Source: Erysipelotrichaceae bacterium (GTDB lineage Bacteria; Bacillota_I; Bacilli_A; Erysipelotrichales; Erysipelotrichaceae). From it: a stretch of 64,000 nt of DNA. Each line of letters opens with the position of its first letter. The stretch's first letter is position 1. Location: contig JAAZCQ010000037.1 in assembly GCA_012513225.1 (NCBI GenBank), forward strand, positions 124,001-188,000. Reading direction: 5' to 3'. The position numbers were made by a program, and so were the translations under genes. Below are positions 1 to 8,635 of this stretch, one piece after another. The notes under the pieces are model-generated. The model saw nothing but the letters and a program-made list of their open reading frames with translations. It ran no database searches and was not told where the DNA came from.

Positions 1-461
1 TCATCATTTCTTGGATCATTTAATGATGCTTCTGCAATACTTTCTCCTGTTACAATTCCTTTGTGTCCTTCTACATAGGCTTTTTCTTCATCAAATTGTA
101 ATTTTAAAATATTATAAGCATTATCAAGTAATTTATTAGCTCTATTTCTTTCTAATGTTAAGACTTCATTTTCAATTTTTAAAAATGGATCAGTATTACC
201 TTTAAAATCATATCCTAGAAGATGTAAATCTATTCCATTAATATTACAATCTAATTCAATACCAGATATAACATTCATATCATATTCTTTTGAAAGTTTA
301 ATTGCTTCTAAACTGCCTCTTATAGAGTTATGATCAGTAATTGAAATATACTTATATCCTACTTTATTACATAGTTTTAATAACTGTTTTGGTGTATATT
401 CACCATCAATACTGTAAATAGTGTGCATATGCATATCTATTAATTGTTTTGCTGTCTCCAT
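1..461 (-). CDS. PHP-domain metal-dependent phosphoesterase (3' end cut off)
   Basis: The minus-strand reading frame starts at an ATG at 461 behind AAAAGGAGATTAAC and runs off the window after about 153 codons, so the C-terminus is missing. The N-terminus shows the PHP metal-binding pattern: DMHMHT at residues 9-14, then TDHNS near residue 43 and GIELDC near residue 66. PHP proteins of this type hydrolyse phosphate esters or nucleotides (TrpH/YciV-like) using two or three metal ions. The seen part matches the family well, but the substrate cannot be told from half a protein. It is divergent from the membrane-protein genes that follow. Confidence 0.8.
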   Translation of the reverse strand, partial: METAKQLIDMHMHTIYSIDGEYTPKQLLKLCNKVGYKYISITDHNSIRGSLEAIKLSKEYDMNVISGIELDCNINGIDLHLLGYDFKGNTDPFLKIENEVLTLERNRANKLLDNAYNILKLQFDEEKAYVEGHKGIVTGESIAEASLNDPRND

Positions 462-582
462 TATAGTTAATCTCCTTTTATTTTATTGTACCAATAATAT
501 GTAATATATTTCATTGAAACATAGTTTCTAACCATAATATAATGTAAATATACAAATTAATAATTGTATAGGGAGGAGCATA

Positions 583-1376
583 ATGTATAAGTTTGATAAT
601 GATTTTTATAGTAGAGTAAAAAATAAAATGGGGAATAATTGGAAAATATGTTTATTGCTTTTTTGATTGTAGGGATAATATCTAGCGTTTTAAGTTCATC
701 TGCAACTTTACCAAGAACTTATGGATCTCTTTATTATTATATGTATCATCATAATTCAAGTAGTATTTTAAATACTGTTAGTAGTAGAGGATTTAATTTC
801 AATTCTTTGGTTTCATCAGTTATTACTGGAATATTTAATTTAATATTTAATATGGAAGTATATAACTTTGTAAAGACAGACAGTTTTGAATTGGGAAATA
901 TTTTTAATTATATAAAAGAAAACCCATCAAATGTGCTTATTGTTGGAGCGTTAAAAGGCCTTATTGATTTCTTGTTAGGTCTTATACCTGTGGTTGGTTT
1001 TATACTTGTAATATTTGCTCAATTAGGATTTACTTACATTGCTTATATAATGTATTTAAATCCAAAAAAAGAAGTAATGGATTACTTTAGAGATAGTTGG
1101 AATTTGACTAATGGTAAAAAACAACAATTATTTAGCATATTGATACATTATATGCTTATTACAATTGTTGGTGTATGATTTATTATATTTGGAATTATTA
1201 TTATATTTATAGGGGGACTATCTGATTTTTATTTATTAGCATATTTTGGATTATTATTATTTTTTGTTGGAATAATATGGATTGTTGTATGGGCATTAAA
1301 GAATTCACCTTATCTTGCTTTAGCAAATGCAATGTTCTTTGATGAACATATGGAATATGAAAATGTAGTTATATAA
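583..1376 (+). pseudogene. Broken DUF975-like membrane protein (frameshift plus in-frame stop)
   Basis: A start ATG at 583 behind GGGAGGAG opens a frame (MYKFDNDFYSRVKNKMGNNW) that matches the start of the next gene, but hits a TGA right after a run of six T at 659-664. One extra T would restore the frame, which then runs on until a TGA at 1176-1178 and, past it, to TAA at 1374 with the expected end (MEYENVVI, against MEYKNIKV in the next gene). Repaired, it would be 264 residues, the same size as its 268-residue paralog, with several membrane segments. Two lesions argue for a decayed gene rather than one sequencing error. Reading TGA as Trp is unlikely because TGA ends many intact genes here. 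Confidence 0.75.
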
Positions 1377-1404
1377 AAGTGCAATAATTTTTGCGCTTTT
1401 TAAT
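1375..1404 (+). terminator. Rho-independent terminator
   Basis: Stem AAAAGTGCA (1375-1383) pairs with TGCGCTTTT (1392-1400) with one G-U pair, followed by T. It overlaps the stop codon of the broken gene and separates it from the next paralog. Confidence 0.6.
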
Positions 1405-1556
1405 TTAAATATCATTTTTTAACTATTGATTTTTTTAAATGAGAGAAATATATGTATATTTGATTAAAAAGCATGGAATTACTGTATAATATGTAGGCTA
1501 TGTAATAGCATTATGTTTTTTATTTGATACAATTTATTTTGAAAGGTGATTAGAAG

Positions 1557-2363
1557 ATGTTTAGAAAAGATTCAAACTTTTATTCAAGAGTAGATAAAAA
1601 AATGGAAGGCCATTGGAAAATACTATTTTTTTGTATTTTCATTATTAACATTGTAAGTATTGTTGTTGATAAGGGTAGCTTTTCACTTGAAATTATTGAG
1701 TTTTTAAAAGAAGTAATCTACAGTGGGTTTTCAATAGACAAATTTTCAAAAATTATTATAGAAGAACATAGCTTTGATTTTGTACACATACTTATTAGCT
1801 TAGCTACAAACCTATTTACTATAACGTTAAATATGGTACTTTTAGATTTTATAAGAACTGGAAAATTTGAAATTAAAAATATATTAAACTATGTAAAAGA
1901 GTATCCTATACAAACTGTGGGTGCTAGTATTATTTTCTATTTATTACACGTAATTTTTGGATATATTCCAATAATTGGGGCTATTATAAATTATATACTT
2001 CACTTTGGTTTTTCTTATGTTTATTACTTAATTTTAATTAACCCAAAAGAAAATCCAATCAATTTATTTTTAAAAAGTTGGAAATTGACTGATGGTAATA
2101 AGATGGAATTATTTCATAAGGTAATTCATTATTTTAAAATTGCTTGGTATGGCTATGGTATTTCAGCAGTTGGCTTTCTAATTGTTTTATTTGCGACATA
2201 TAAAAGCCATCAAATGAATTTTATAGGTGGCTTTGGAATATTTACAATAATTTTTGGATTTGCTTGGTTAATATTTTGGAAAATTAAAAATACACCTCAT
2301 TACTATTTAGCGTGTGCTTTATATTTTAAGGAGCACATGGAATATAAAAATATTAAAGTTTAA
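1557..2363 (+). CDS. Multi-spanning membrane protein, DUF975-like
   Basis: This 268-residue protein has about six hydrophobic segments. It carries a sequence before the last membrane segments (SWKLTDGNKMELF) that resembles the S-x-LMKGnKWELF motif of DUF975 proteins. That family is common in Firmicutes and has no defined biochemical role. The ATG at 1557 sits behind GAAAGGTGATTAGAAG. It is the middle and only clearly intact full-length match among three tandem paralogs (583-3188). The family assignment rests on this motif and the topology and is moderate. A role in envelope function is inference only. Confidence 0.6.
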   Translation: MFRKDSNFYSRVDKKMEGHWKILFFCIFIINIVSIVVDKGSFSLEIIEFLKEVIYSGFSIDKFSKIIIEEHSFDFVHILISLATNLFTITLNMVLLDFIRTGKFEIKNILNYVKEYPIQTVGASIIFYLLHVIFGYIPIIGAIINYILHFGFSYVYYLILINPKENPINLFLKSWKLTDGNKMELFHKVIHYFKIAWYGYGISAVGFLIVLFATYKSHQMNFIGGFGIFTIIFGFAWLIFWKIKNTPHYYLACALYFKEHMEYKNIKV

Positions 2364-2378
2364 TAAATGGAAATATTA

Positions 2379-3188
2379 ATGAATATTTATAGGAAAAATA
2401 AAAATTTTTATAAGGAAGTTAAAAATAGTATTAAAGGAAATAGATTTAAAATATTTATTACTTTATTATTAATAATTATACTTTGGATAATAATGTTAAG
2501 TATTTCAGTTTTTTTAAAACTATTTTCATATAGGTTAAATGGGATTTTCTTAAGTGATTTTTTTCTTGAGCGTTTTTTTACAAATAGATTTGATTTAGCC
2601 ACAATTAATATATTACCTACAATACTTAAAGAAATATTATTTATGTCTTTATATATATCCTTACTTGATTTAGTTGAAAAAGGTAATTTTAAGATTTTTT
2701 ATTTATTTAAAAATATAGTAAAACATTATAATAAAATTATACCATTAGGATTTTTCATTGGTTTTATTGAATCTATGATTTTATTTATACCAATTCCTTT
2801 TTCTATATTTATATTAATAGGTTTTAATATATTTAAAATATCATTATTGTATGTTGGATTTATTGTTAAAAATGATAATAGAAGAGAAATACTAGATTAT
2901 TGTATTGAGAGTATTAAATTAATTAATAAACATAAATTTCAAATTTTTAAAATATTTATAAAATATCATTTGCCCTCAATTATAGGCTTTTTTATTGTGT
3001 TTTTTGGGTTTTTAGTGTTTTCTTATGGTGCTTTATATATTAGTGTTAATGGTGAAGTTGTTGGTGCATATATAATGATAATAAGCTTTATTATTACTAT
3101 ATTTCTTACACTAAAAAATAAAATATATTATCATTACGCTATTACTTTATATTATTTTAAACAAATAAGTTATGAAAAAGTTTATTAA
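2379..3188 (+). CDS. Multi-spanning membrane protein, third DUF975-like paralog
   Basis: This is a strongly hydrophobic protein of about 269 residues. The N-terminus MNIYRKNKNFYKEVKNSIKG lines up with MFRKDSNFYSRVDKKMEG of the gene before, so the ATG at 2379 is preferred over the one at 2367. Neither has a clear ribosome binding site, and translation may be coupled to the upstream gene, which ends only 15 bases earlier. It is the most diverged copy: the SWKLTDGNK motif is replaced by SIKLINKHKFQIF. It is extremely AT-rich even for this genome, with runs of Ile, Leu, Phe, Lys and Asn. Function unknown. Confidence 0.55.
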   Translation: MNIYRKNKNFYKEVKNSIKGNRFKIFITLLLIIILWIIMLSISVFLKLFSYRLNGIFLSDFFLERFFTNRFDLATINILPTILKEILFMSLYISLLDLVEKGNFKIFYLFKNIVKHYNKIIPLGFFIGFIESMILFIPIPFSIFILIGFNIFKISLLYVGFIVKNDNRREILDYCIESIKLINKHKFQIFKIFIKYHLPSIIGFFIVFFGFLVFSYGALYISVNGEVVGAYIMIISFIITIFLTLKNKIYYHYAITLYYFKQISYEKVY

Positions 3189-3263
3189 ACTTTTAATTTA
3201 ATTTACTTATTGACTATAAATTGGTTAAGTTTTGAATTAAAATAGATGAGTGGAGAACAGAAT

Positions 3264-4619
3264 ATGAAATATGCAATTATTATGGCTGCTGGAAAAGGAA
3301 CTAGAATGAATTCAGATCTACCTAAGGTTATGCATCAAGTTGCAATGACGCCTATGATAGAGCTTTTAATTCAAAGTGCTGAAAAAGCAGGAGCTTCTAG
3401 AATTGTTTCAATTGTCGGATATGGGCATGAAATAGTTGAAGAAGCAATGAAAAATAAATGTGAATTTGCATTACAAGAACCTCAACTTGGTACTGCACAT
3501 GCTGTAATGCAAGCAAAACAATTGGAAAATTTAAAAGGGAAAACATTGGTTATAAATGGAGATACTCCTTGTTTAGATGATAAAACCCTTGCTTTATTAT
3601 ATGATGAGCTTGATGATGCTAGTATGGTTGTATTAAGCGCTATACCCAGTGATCCTAGTGCTTATGGAAGAATAATTAAAAATGAAGAAGGTTATCTAGA
3701 GAAAATTGTAGAGTTTAAAGATGCAAGTGAAAACGAAAGAAAAATAACTGAGATTAATACAGGGATATATGGATTTGATAATGAAATACTATTTGAGGCA
3801 TTAAAAGAAGTTAAAAATAATAATGCTCAAAATGAATATTATATAACTGATTTAGTAGAAATTATAAAAGGTAAAGGACATAAGGTTAAAACTGTACTAG
3901 CAAGTGATAGTGAAGAGGTTGCTGGTGTAAATGATAGAATTGAGCTTGCAAGAGCAAATAAGTATATGCAAAAAGTAATTAATGAGAGTCTTATGAAAGC
4001 AGGAGTTACTTTAATTGATCCTAATAATACTTATATTTCAAAAAATGTTAAAATAGAAAGGGATGTAGTAATATATCCTAATGTTTACATAGAAGGAAAT
4101 AGTTATATTAAAAGTAATACTACAATATTACCTCAAACATTTATTAAAAATGGAATAGTGGGTAGTAATTGTGTTATTGATTCTTGTCATATTATAGATA
4201 GTGAAGTAAAGGATGATTGCCATATTGGGCCATATTCACACTTAAGGATGAATAGTGTTGTAGATAGTAAAACTAGGGTTGGAAATTTTGTTGAATTTAA
4301 AAATACTCACTTTGGATATGAGAGTCGTTGTGCTCATTTAACATATCTAGGAGATAGTGATATAGGGCGTGATGTAAATATTGGCTGTGGTGTTGTAACT
4401 GTCAATTATGATGGGAAAAACAAATTTAGAACCACAGTAAAAGATGGAGCGTTTATAGGAAGTAATGTTAATCTTATAGCACCTATTACAGTTGGAGAAA
4501 ATGCAGTTGTTGCTGCTGGAACCACAGCAAATCATGATGTTGAAGATGGTGATTTAGCTATTGCAAGATCACAACAGGTAAATAAATCCGGTTATGGAAT
4601 TAAATATAAAAATAAATAG
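3264..4619 (+). CDS. glmU: Bifunctional GlmU: GlcN-1-P acetyltransferase / GlcNAc-1-P uridyltransferase
   Basis: GlmU makes UDP-N-acetylglucosamine, the precursor of peptidoglycan and other wall polymers. The N-terminal pyrophosphorylase domain shows MAAGKGTRMNSDLPKVMH at the start. The C-terminal half is a left-handed beta-helix of hexapeptide repeats (for example VKIERDVVIYPNVYIEG) with the acetyltransferase motif NFVEFKNTHFG. The length of 451 residues is typical. The ATG at 3264 is chosen because GGAG lies 8 bases upstream and the protein then begins MKYAIIMAAGKG as in homologs; an ATG at 3246 lacks a site. It is followed 16 bases later by prs, the gcaD-prs order of Bacillus. Confidence 0.95.
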   Translation: MKYAIIMAAGKGTRMNSDLPKVMHQVAMTPMIELLIQSAEKAGASRIVSIVGYGHEIVEEAMKNKCEFALQEPQLGTAHAVMQAKQLENLKGKTLVINGDTPCLDDKTLALLYDELDDASMVVLSAIPSDPSAYGRIIKNEEGYLEKIVEFKDASENERKITEINTGIYGFDNEILFEALKEVKNNNAQNEYYITDLVEIIKGKGHKVKTVLASDSEEVAGVNDRIELARANKYMQKVINESLMKAGVTLIDPNNTYISKNVKIERDVVIYPNVYIEGNSYIKSNTTILPQTFIKNGIVGSNCVIDSCHIIDSEVKDDCHIGPYSHLRMNSVVDSKTRVGNFVEFKNTHFGYESRCAHLTYLGDSDIGRDVNIGCGVVTVNYDGKNKFRTTVKDGAFIGSNVNLIAPITVGENAVVAAGTTANHDVEDGDLAIARSQQVNKSGYGIKYKNK

Positions 4620-4635
4620 GGGAGAATAGAAGAAA

Positions 4636-5598
4636 ATGAATAACGAAACAGTAATATTTGCATTAACATCAAATGTAGATTTAGCTAATGAAATTTGTAA
4701 GTTTCTTAATCTACCATTAGGAAATATTGAAGTCTTTCATTTTGCAGATGGAGAAATACTTGTACAGCCTCAAGAATCAGTAAGAGGAAGAAATGTATAC
4801 ATTATACAATCAACATGTGCACCAGTTACTGAAAGATTGATGGAAGTATTAATATGTGTTGATGCTTGTAAAAGAGCAAGTGCTGCTGAAATAAATCTTG
4901 TAATACCATATTTTGGATATGCTAGACAAGATAGAAAATCAAGAGCTAGACAACCAATTACTGCTAAACTTGTGGCAGATTTATTACAAACTGCAGGTGC
5001 AAATAGAGTAATTACTATAGATTTACATGCTTCTCAAATACAAGGATTTTTCGATATACCTATTGATGATTTAACTGCAATTCCTATGCTTGGGCAATAT
5101 TTCAAAACAATGGGATTTAAACAAAATGAAATTGTAGTTGTATCTCCTGACCATGGAGGAACTACAAGGGCAAGAAATCTCGCTAATAAATTAGATGCTC
5201 CTATAGCAATTATAGATAAAAGAAGACCTCGGCCTAATGTAGTTGAAGCACAAAATGTAATTGGTGATATTAAAGGTAAAATTTGTATTGTAGTTGATGA
5301 TATCTGTGATACTGGAGGATCTTTAGTTGCTGGGTGTGAAATATTAAATAAACATGGAGCTAAAGAAATATATGCAGCTATTACTCATGGTGTGTTTTCT
5401 AGGGATGCACTAAAAACAATTGAAGAATCTCATATAAAAGAAATGATAGTGACTAATACTATTCCATTATCTGAGGAACAATTGAGCCAAACTACAAAAA
5501 TTAAGCAATTATCTGTTGGATACATGCTTGCAAAAACTATTGAAGCTATTCAGTATAATAACTCAGTTGCACATGTATATGATTTATTCGGTAATTAA
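4636..5598 (+). CDS. prs: Ribose-phosphate pyrophosphokinase
   Basis: This enzyme makes PRPP from ribose 5-phosphate and ATP for purine, pyrimidine, NAD, His and Trp synthesis. The 320-residue sequence has the family marks: FADGEILVQ near residue 37, the flexible-loop region YARQDRKSRARQPITAK, VVSPDHGGTTRARNLA, and the PRPP-binding loop VVDDICDTGGSLV in the C-terminal half. GGGGAG lies 12 bases before the ATG. It is co-transcribed with glmU and closed by a strong terminator just after the stop. Confidence 0.96.
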   Translation: MNNETVIFALTSNVDLANEICKFLNLPLGNIEVFHFADGEILVQPQESVRGRNVYIIQSTCAPVTERLMEVLICVDACKRASAAEINLVIPYFGYARQDRKSRARQPITAKLVADLLQTAGANRVITIDLHASQIQGFFDIPIDDLTAIPMLGQYFKTMGFKQNEIVVVSPDHGGTTRARNLANKLDAPIAIIDKRRPRPNVVEAQNVIGDIKGKICIVVDDICDTGGSLVAGCEILNKHGAKEIYAAITHGVFSRDALKTIEESHIKEMIVTNTIPLSEEQLSQTTKIKQLSVGYMLAKTIEAIQYNNSVAHVYDLFGN

Positions 5599-5603
5599 AT
5601 ATT

Positions 5604-5649
5604 AAAAATCCTATAACAAAGTATAAATTCTTAGTTATAGGATTTTTTA
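5604..5649. terminator. Bidirectional terminator between prs and the CYTH gene
   Basis: A long stem AAAAATCCTATAAC pairs with GTTATAGGATTTTT around a loop of about 17 bases, with T runs on both strands. It lies between the converging stops of prs (plus) and the CYTH gene (minus). Confidence 0.85.
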
Positions 5650-6180
5650 TTATAAGCTATCAATAAATCTTTTTAATTTACTATTCTTATTTTCTTTATA
5701 TTCAATATCACATTTTTTTAGTATATTTTTAAAATGTTCAAGTTTATCATTATTTGGATCAAATAATTCATATTCTACTTCGTAATCAATTAAATTATTG
5801 TATGTATTTTTATCTAAGCATAATTCTCCATATTCATCTTTATATAGATGCCTAATGGTTCTAGAACTTCCTAAATATTTTAATGTTTCAACAATGCTAA
5901 AAGTAGACAATAACTCTTTTATTTTCTTATCATTTATATCTAAATTATCAATAAGAAATTCATATTCTAATTGCCCCTCAAAAGTACTTCTTTTTAGAGT
6001 GAAAATATATTCATTATTTACTTCTCTAATTCTTACAGCCATTTTTTTATTGTATAAAGATGGTGTAGTGTCATAATAGTGATTGACTTGATCTAATACA
6101 ATATTTGATTTAAATTCTTCTTTAAGTTTATTAAATTGGGATTCATTAATAAGCATTTTATATTCTTTTTCAATTTTCAT
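5650..6180 (-). CDS. CYTH-domain protein (YjbK-like)
   Basis: About 176 residues. The N-terminus MKIEKEYKML carries the ExExK signature of the CYTH tunnel fold (triphosphate-binding enzymes such as thiamine triphosphatase and class IV adenylate cyclase). Further on, QVNHYYDT, MAVRIREVNNEYIFTLK and YEVEYELFD supply the strands and charged residues expected to line the tunnel. The start at 6180 is chosen because GGAG lies 6 bases upstream; longer frames run into the divergent gene. In Bacillus the CYTH gene yjbK lies near the NAD kinase gene, as here, but the true substrate is unknown. Short-chain polyphosphate or ThTP hydrolysis is possible. Confidence 0.85.
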   Translation of the reverse strand: MKIEKEYKMLINESQFNKLKEEFKSNIVLDQVNHYYDTTPSLYNKKMAVRIREVNNEYIFTLKRSTFEGQLEYEFLIDNLDINDKKIKELLSTFSIVETLKYLGSSRTIRHLYKDEYGELCLDKNTYNNLIDYEVEYELFDPNNDKLEHFKNILKKCDIEYKENKNSKLKRFIDSL

Positions 6181-6235
6181 GTTGTTCTCCATAATTATAT
6201 TATATGTTTTGTTTAATAAAATCATTAGTTTAAGA

Positions 6236-6250
6236 TATAATATATCTATG
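6236..6250 (+). promoter_or_regulatory. -10 box placed for leaderless nadK mRNA
   Basis: TATAAT at 6236-6241 is followed by exactly six bases and then the nadK ATG at 6248. Transcription would therefore start on or beside the A of the start codon. No ribosome binding site precedes the ATG. The -35 region is poor. Confidence 0.55.
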
Positions 6251-7021
6251 AAAAGATTTTTAACATTCGTCAGATTTGATGAGACATCTAAAAATATTGA
6301 AAAAGAAATTATTTCTTCACTTTGTAGTAATGGATTTATATATGATGATGTAAATCCTGAAATAGTAATCGTTGTGGGGGGAGATGGTACATTTCTTAAT
6401 GCAGTACACAAGATAATAGATAAAATTGGTGAGGTAATCTTCTATGGTATACATACAGGGACATTGGGTTTTTTTACTGATTATAAATCTGACCAGTTAG
6501 ATGAATTTCTTGATGATTTATTAAACAAAGAAGCTAAAATAAGAGAATACCAATTATTAGAAGTAACACTTGATAATAACGAGAGATACTATGCCGTTAA
6601 TGAAATGAGAATTGAAAATATTTCCAGAACACAGGTTATGAATATTTTGGTTGATGATAATGAATTTGAAACATTTAGAGGAACTGGAATGTGTGTTAGT
6701 ACACAACTTGGAAGTACTGCATATAATCGTTCATTAAATGGTGCTGTTGTACAGGATGGTTTGCCACTTATTCAAATGAGTGAAATAGCAGGTATTCATC
6801 ATAAAGAGTATAGATCACTTGGAGTGCCTATAATTATGAGTGAAAACTCAAGGATTACATTTGAATCTGATAATTTTGATGATGCTTATTTATGTGTTGA
6901 TGCATTTAATTATAAATTGGATGATATAAAAAAAGTTAATGTTGTTTTAGGGGATAAAAAAGTTAGATTATTAAGATTCAAAGATGTTTCTTATTTTAAA
7001 AAGTTACAAAGTTTATTTTAG
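6248..7021 (+). CDS. nadK: NAD kinase
   Basis: The enzyme phosphorylates NAD to NADP. The 257-residue protein has the family's GGDGTFLNAVHK motif near residues 43-54, the second motif VNEMRIEN, and GSTAYNRSLNGAVVQ for NAD binding. The start at 6248 (MKRFLTFVRF) is preferred. The frame reaches back to 6179, but that stretch overlaps the promoter region and the divergent CYTH start. There is no Shine-Dalgarno sequence; the position of the -10 box suggests a leaderless transcript. The gene stands alone between the CYTH gene (divergent) and a PTS-like gene 51 bases downstream. Confidence 0.93.
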   Translation: MKRFLTFVRFDETSKNIEKEIISSLCSNGFIYDDVNPEIVIVVGGDGTFLNAVHKIIDKIGEVIFYGIHTGTLGFFTDYKSDQLDEFLDDLLNKEAKIREYQLLEVTLDNNERYYAVNEMRIENISRTQVMNILVDDNEFETFRGTGMCVSTQLGSTAYNRSLNGAVVQDGLPLIQMSEIAGIHHKEYRSLGVPIIMSENSRITFESDNFDDAYLCVDAFNYKLDDIKKVNVVLGDKKVRLLRFKDVSYFKKLQSLF

Positions 7022-7072
7022 TAGTTTGAAGTGATGATACAATAATGTTAAAATTATTCACGAGGTAATCAT

Positions 7073-8620
7073 ATGAGATTATGGCGTTCGTTTTTAGAAA
7101 TTTGTCAATTTCCACTAAAGATTATTTTTCTTGGGGTTACAATATATGGAATAGGAAATACTTTAATTAGTCCTACTTTTTCTTCATTATTTGTGATAAA
7201 AAGAGATGAAATTATTCTTTTAGCGGAATTGCTTAATAGATTAGGAAGCTTAATAATAATTAATGCTCCTTTAATTTTTTTACTTAGAACAGTTTATAGA
7301 AGAGTAAATGGTGCAACTACAGTAATGTCTGGATTTATTGGTTACATAACTTATTTAGTTGTTACAATGTTATTTGCAAGTAAAAATTTACCTTCATCTG
7401 CTTTTTCTGCAATTTTAGGAATTAGTTTTAGTTCTACTAGCTTATCAAACCTTAGTGGAATTAATTATCCTCTTCAAACAGGAATTGCTGGTGCAATAAT
7501 TGTTACTTTTACCACAAGAATATCATATAGACAATCTAGAAATAAAACTCAATATGGATTTTTCTCTTTTATAGATAAAGATATACATGCGGTTATTATT
7601 AATGTATTATATTGTTCTATTGCTGGTGGATTAGTGGCATTTTTGTATTTGCCTTTTTATGAAAGTCTAAATAAGACTATTGAGCTTATAGCTTCAGACA
7701 TAACAAATCCAATGAATTTATTTACTTATGGAGTTGTAGAAAGAGTATTATCTACATTACATATGTCTACTTTAATTAGAAAACCTTTTTGGTTTCAAGC
7801 TACAGGTGGTACATGGGCTAACTTAGTAGGAGAAAGTATTGCTGGTGATGTTAATATTTGGGCAGTTTCATTAGCGTCTAATCAGCTTCAATATAGTGCT
7901 GGGACATTTATTACACCTTATTATGTTTTAAATATATTTGCCATACCTTCTATGTTATGGGGAATATATTCAATTTATACAGATAAGTATGAAAAAAGAA
8001 GAGTTAGATTATTTTTTGTGCTTGCTACATTAGTTTCTATCTTTAGTGGAACAATGTTCCCACTTGAAATATTATTATTACTATTATCTCCATTATTGTA
8101 TTTATTTCATACTCTATATACTGGTAGCTTATTTGCGGTTTTTGAAGTGTTAGATATTTCATTAGGATTTAACTATACAGGGACTAATACAGTAGTTGCT
8201 AGCCCTGGTACTATTTTAGAATTTATCACTTATATGAAAAATCCGAATCTAGCAAATACCTTAAGAATGATTGCAATAGTTGGATTTGTAAGTGCATTAA
8301 TTTATTTCTTTTTTACAAGATTTTATTTTAGGCATTTAGCAGTTGATTTATTTAATACAGGAACTACAAAAAGGCTTGTTAAAGGAACAACTGAAGCAAT
8401 AGGTGGTACAAGTAATATAAAAATGATAAACACCTCTGTAAATATATTGGTAATTCAAGTATTTGATCCAACGTTAATTGATGCTGGAAAACTATTAGAA
8501 TTAGGAGCTACAAAGGTAACTGATACAAAAGCAGGACTATCAATACAATTTGGAGCTGCAAGTACAATTGTTGGAAGAGAACTAAATAAGAGCTTAAGGG
8601 AAACTTTAAAAAGTACGTAG
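7073..8620 (+). CDS. PTS glucose-family EIIC-EIIB-like membrane protein lacking the EIIB cysteine
   Basis: This 515-residue protein has about ten membrane segments and then a soluble tail. The EIIC part matches the glucose/glucosamine PTS family in features such as GVVERVLSTLHMSTLIRKPF and GDVNIW. The tail from about residue 440 (AIGGTSNIKMINTSVNILVI) follows the EIIB pattern GG-x-NI-x-ACITRLR, but the cysteine that carries the phosphate is Ser455 (TCT at 8435-8437) and the TRLR that follows it is also lost. Phosphotransfer by this protein therefore seems impossible. It may be a sugar carrier or sensor that does not phosphorylate, or work with another EIIB. GAGG before the ATG supports the start. 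It lies 16 bases before a VanY-type gene. Confidence 0.75.
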   Translation: MRLWRSFLEICQFPLKIIFLGVTIYGIGNTLISPTFSSLFVIKRDEIILLAELLNRLGSLIIINAPLIFLLRTVYRRVNGATTVMSGFIGYITYLVVTMLFASKNLPSSAFSAILGISFSSTSLSNLSGINYPLQTGIAGAIIVTFTTRISYRQSRNKTQYGFFSFIDKDIHAVIINVLYCSIAGGLVAFLYLPFYESLNKTIELIASDITNPMNLFTYGVVERVLSTLHMSTLIRKPFWFQATGGTWANLVGESIAGDVNIWAVSLASNQLQYSAGTFITPYYVLNIFAIPSMLWGIYSIYTDKYEKRRVRLFFVLATLVSIFSGTMFPLEILLLLLSPLLYLFHTLYTGSLFAVFEVLDISLGFNYTGTNTVVASPGTILEFITYMKNPNLANTLRMIAIVGFVSALIYFFFTRFYFRHLAVDLFNTGTTKRLVKGTTEAIGGTSNIKMINTSVNILVIQVFDPTLIDAGKLLELGATKVTDTKAGLSIQFGAASTIVGRELNKSLRETLKST

Positions 8621-8635
8621 AAGAAGGTAATAATT

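Noticed and set aside
1176-1178. In-frame TGA possibly read as tryptophan, as in Mollicutes
   Set aside because: TGA ends intact genes such as argH (12454), trxB (27999) and rlmB (40033), and Trp is coded by TGG throughout. The gene has a second lesion as well.
5798-6076. 92-codon plus-strand frame opposite the CYTH gene
   Set aside because: The CYTH protein on the minus strand has clear family motifs and a ribosome binding site.
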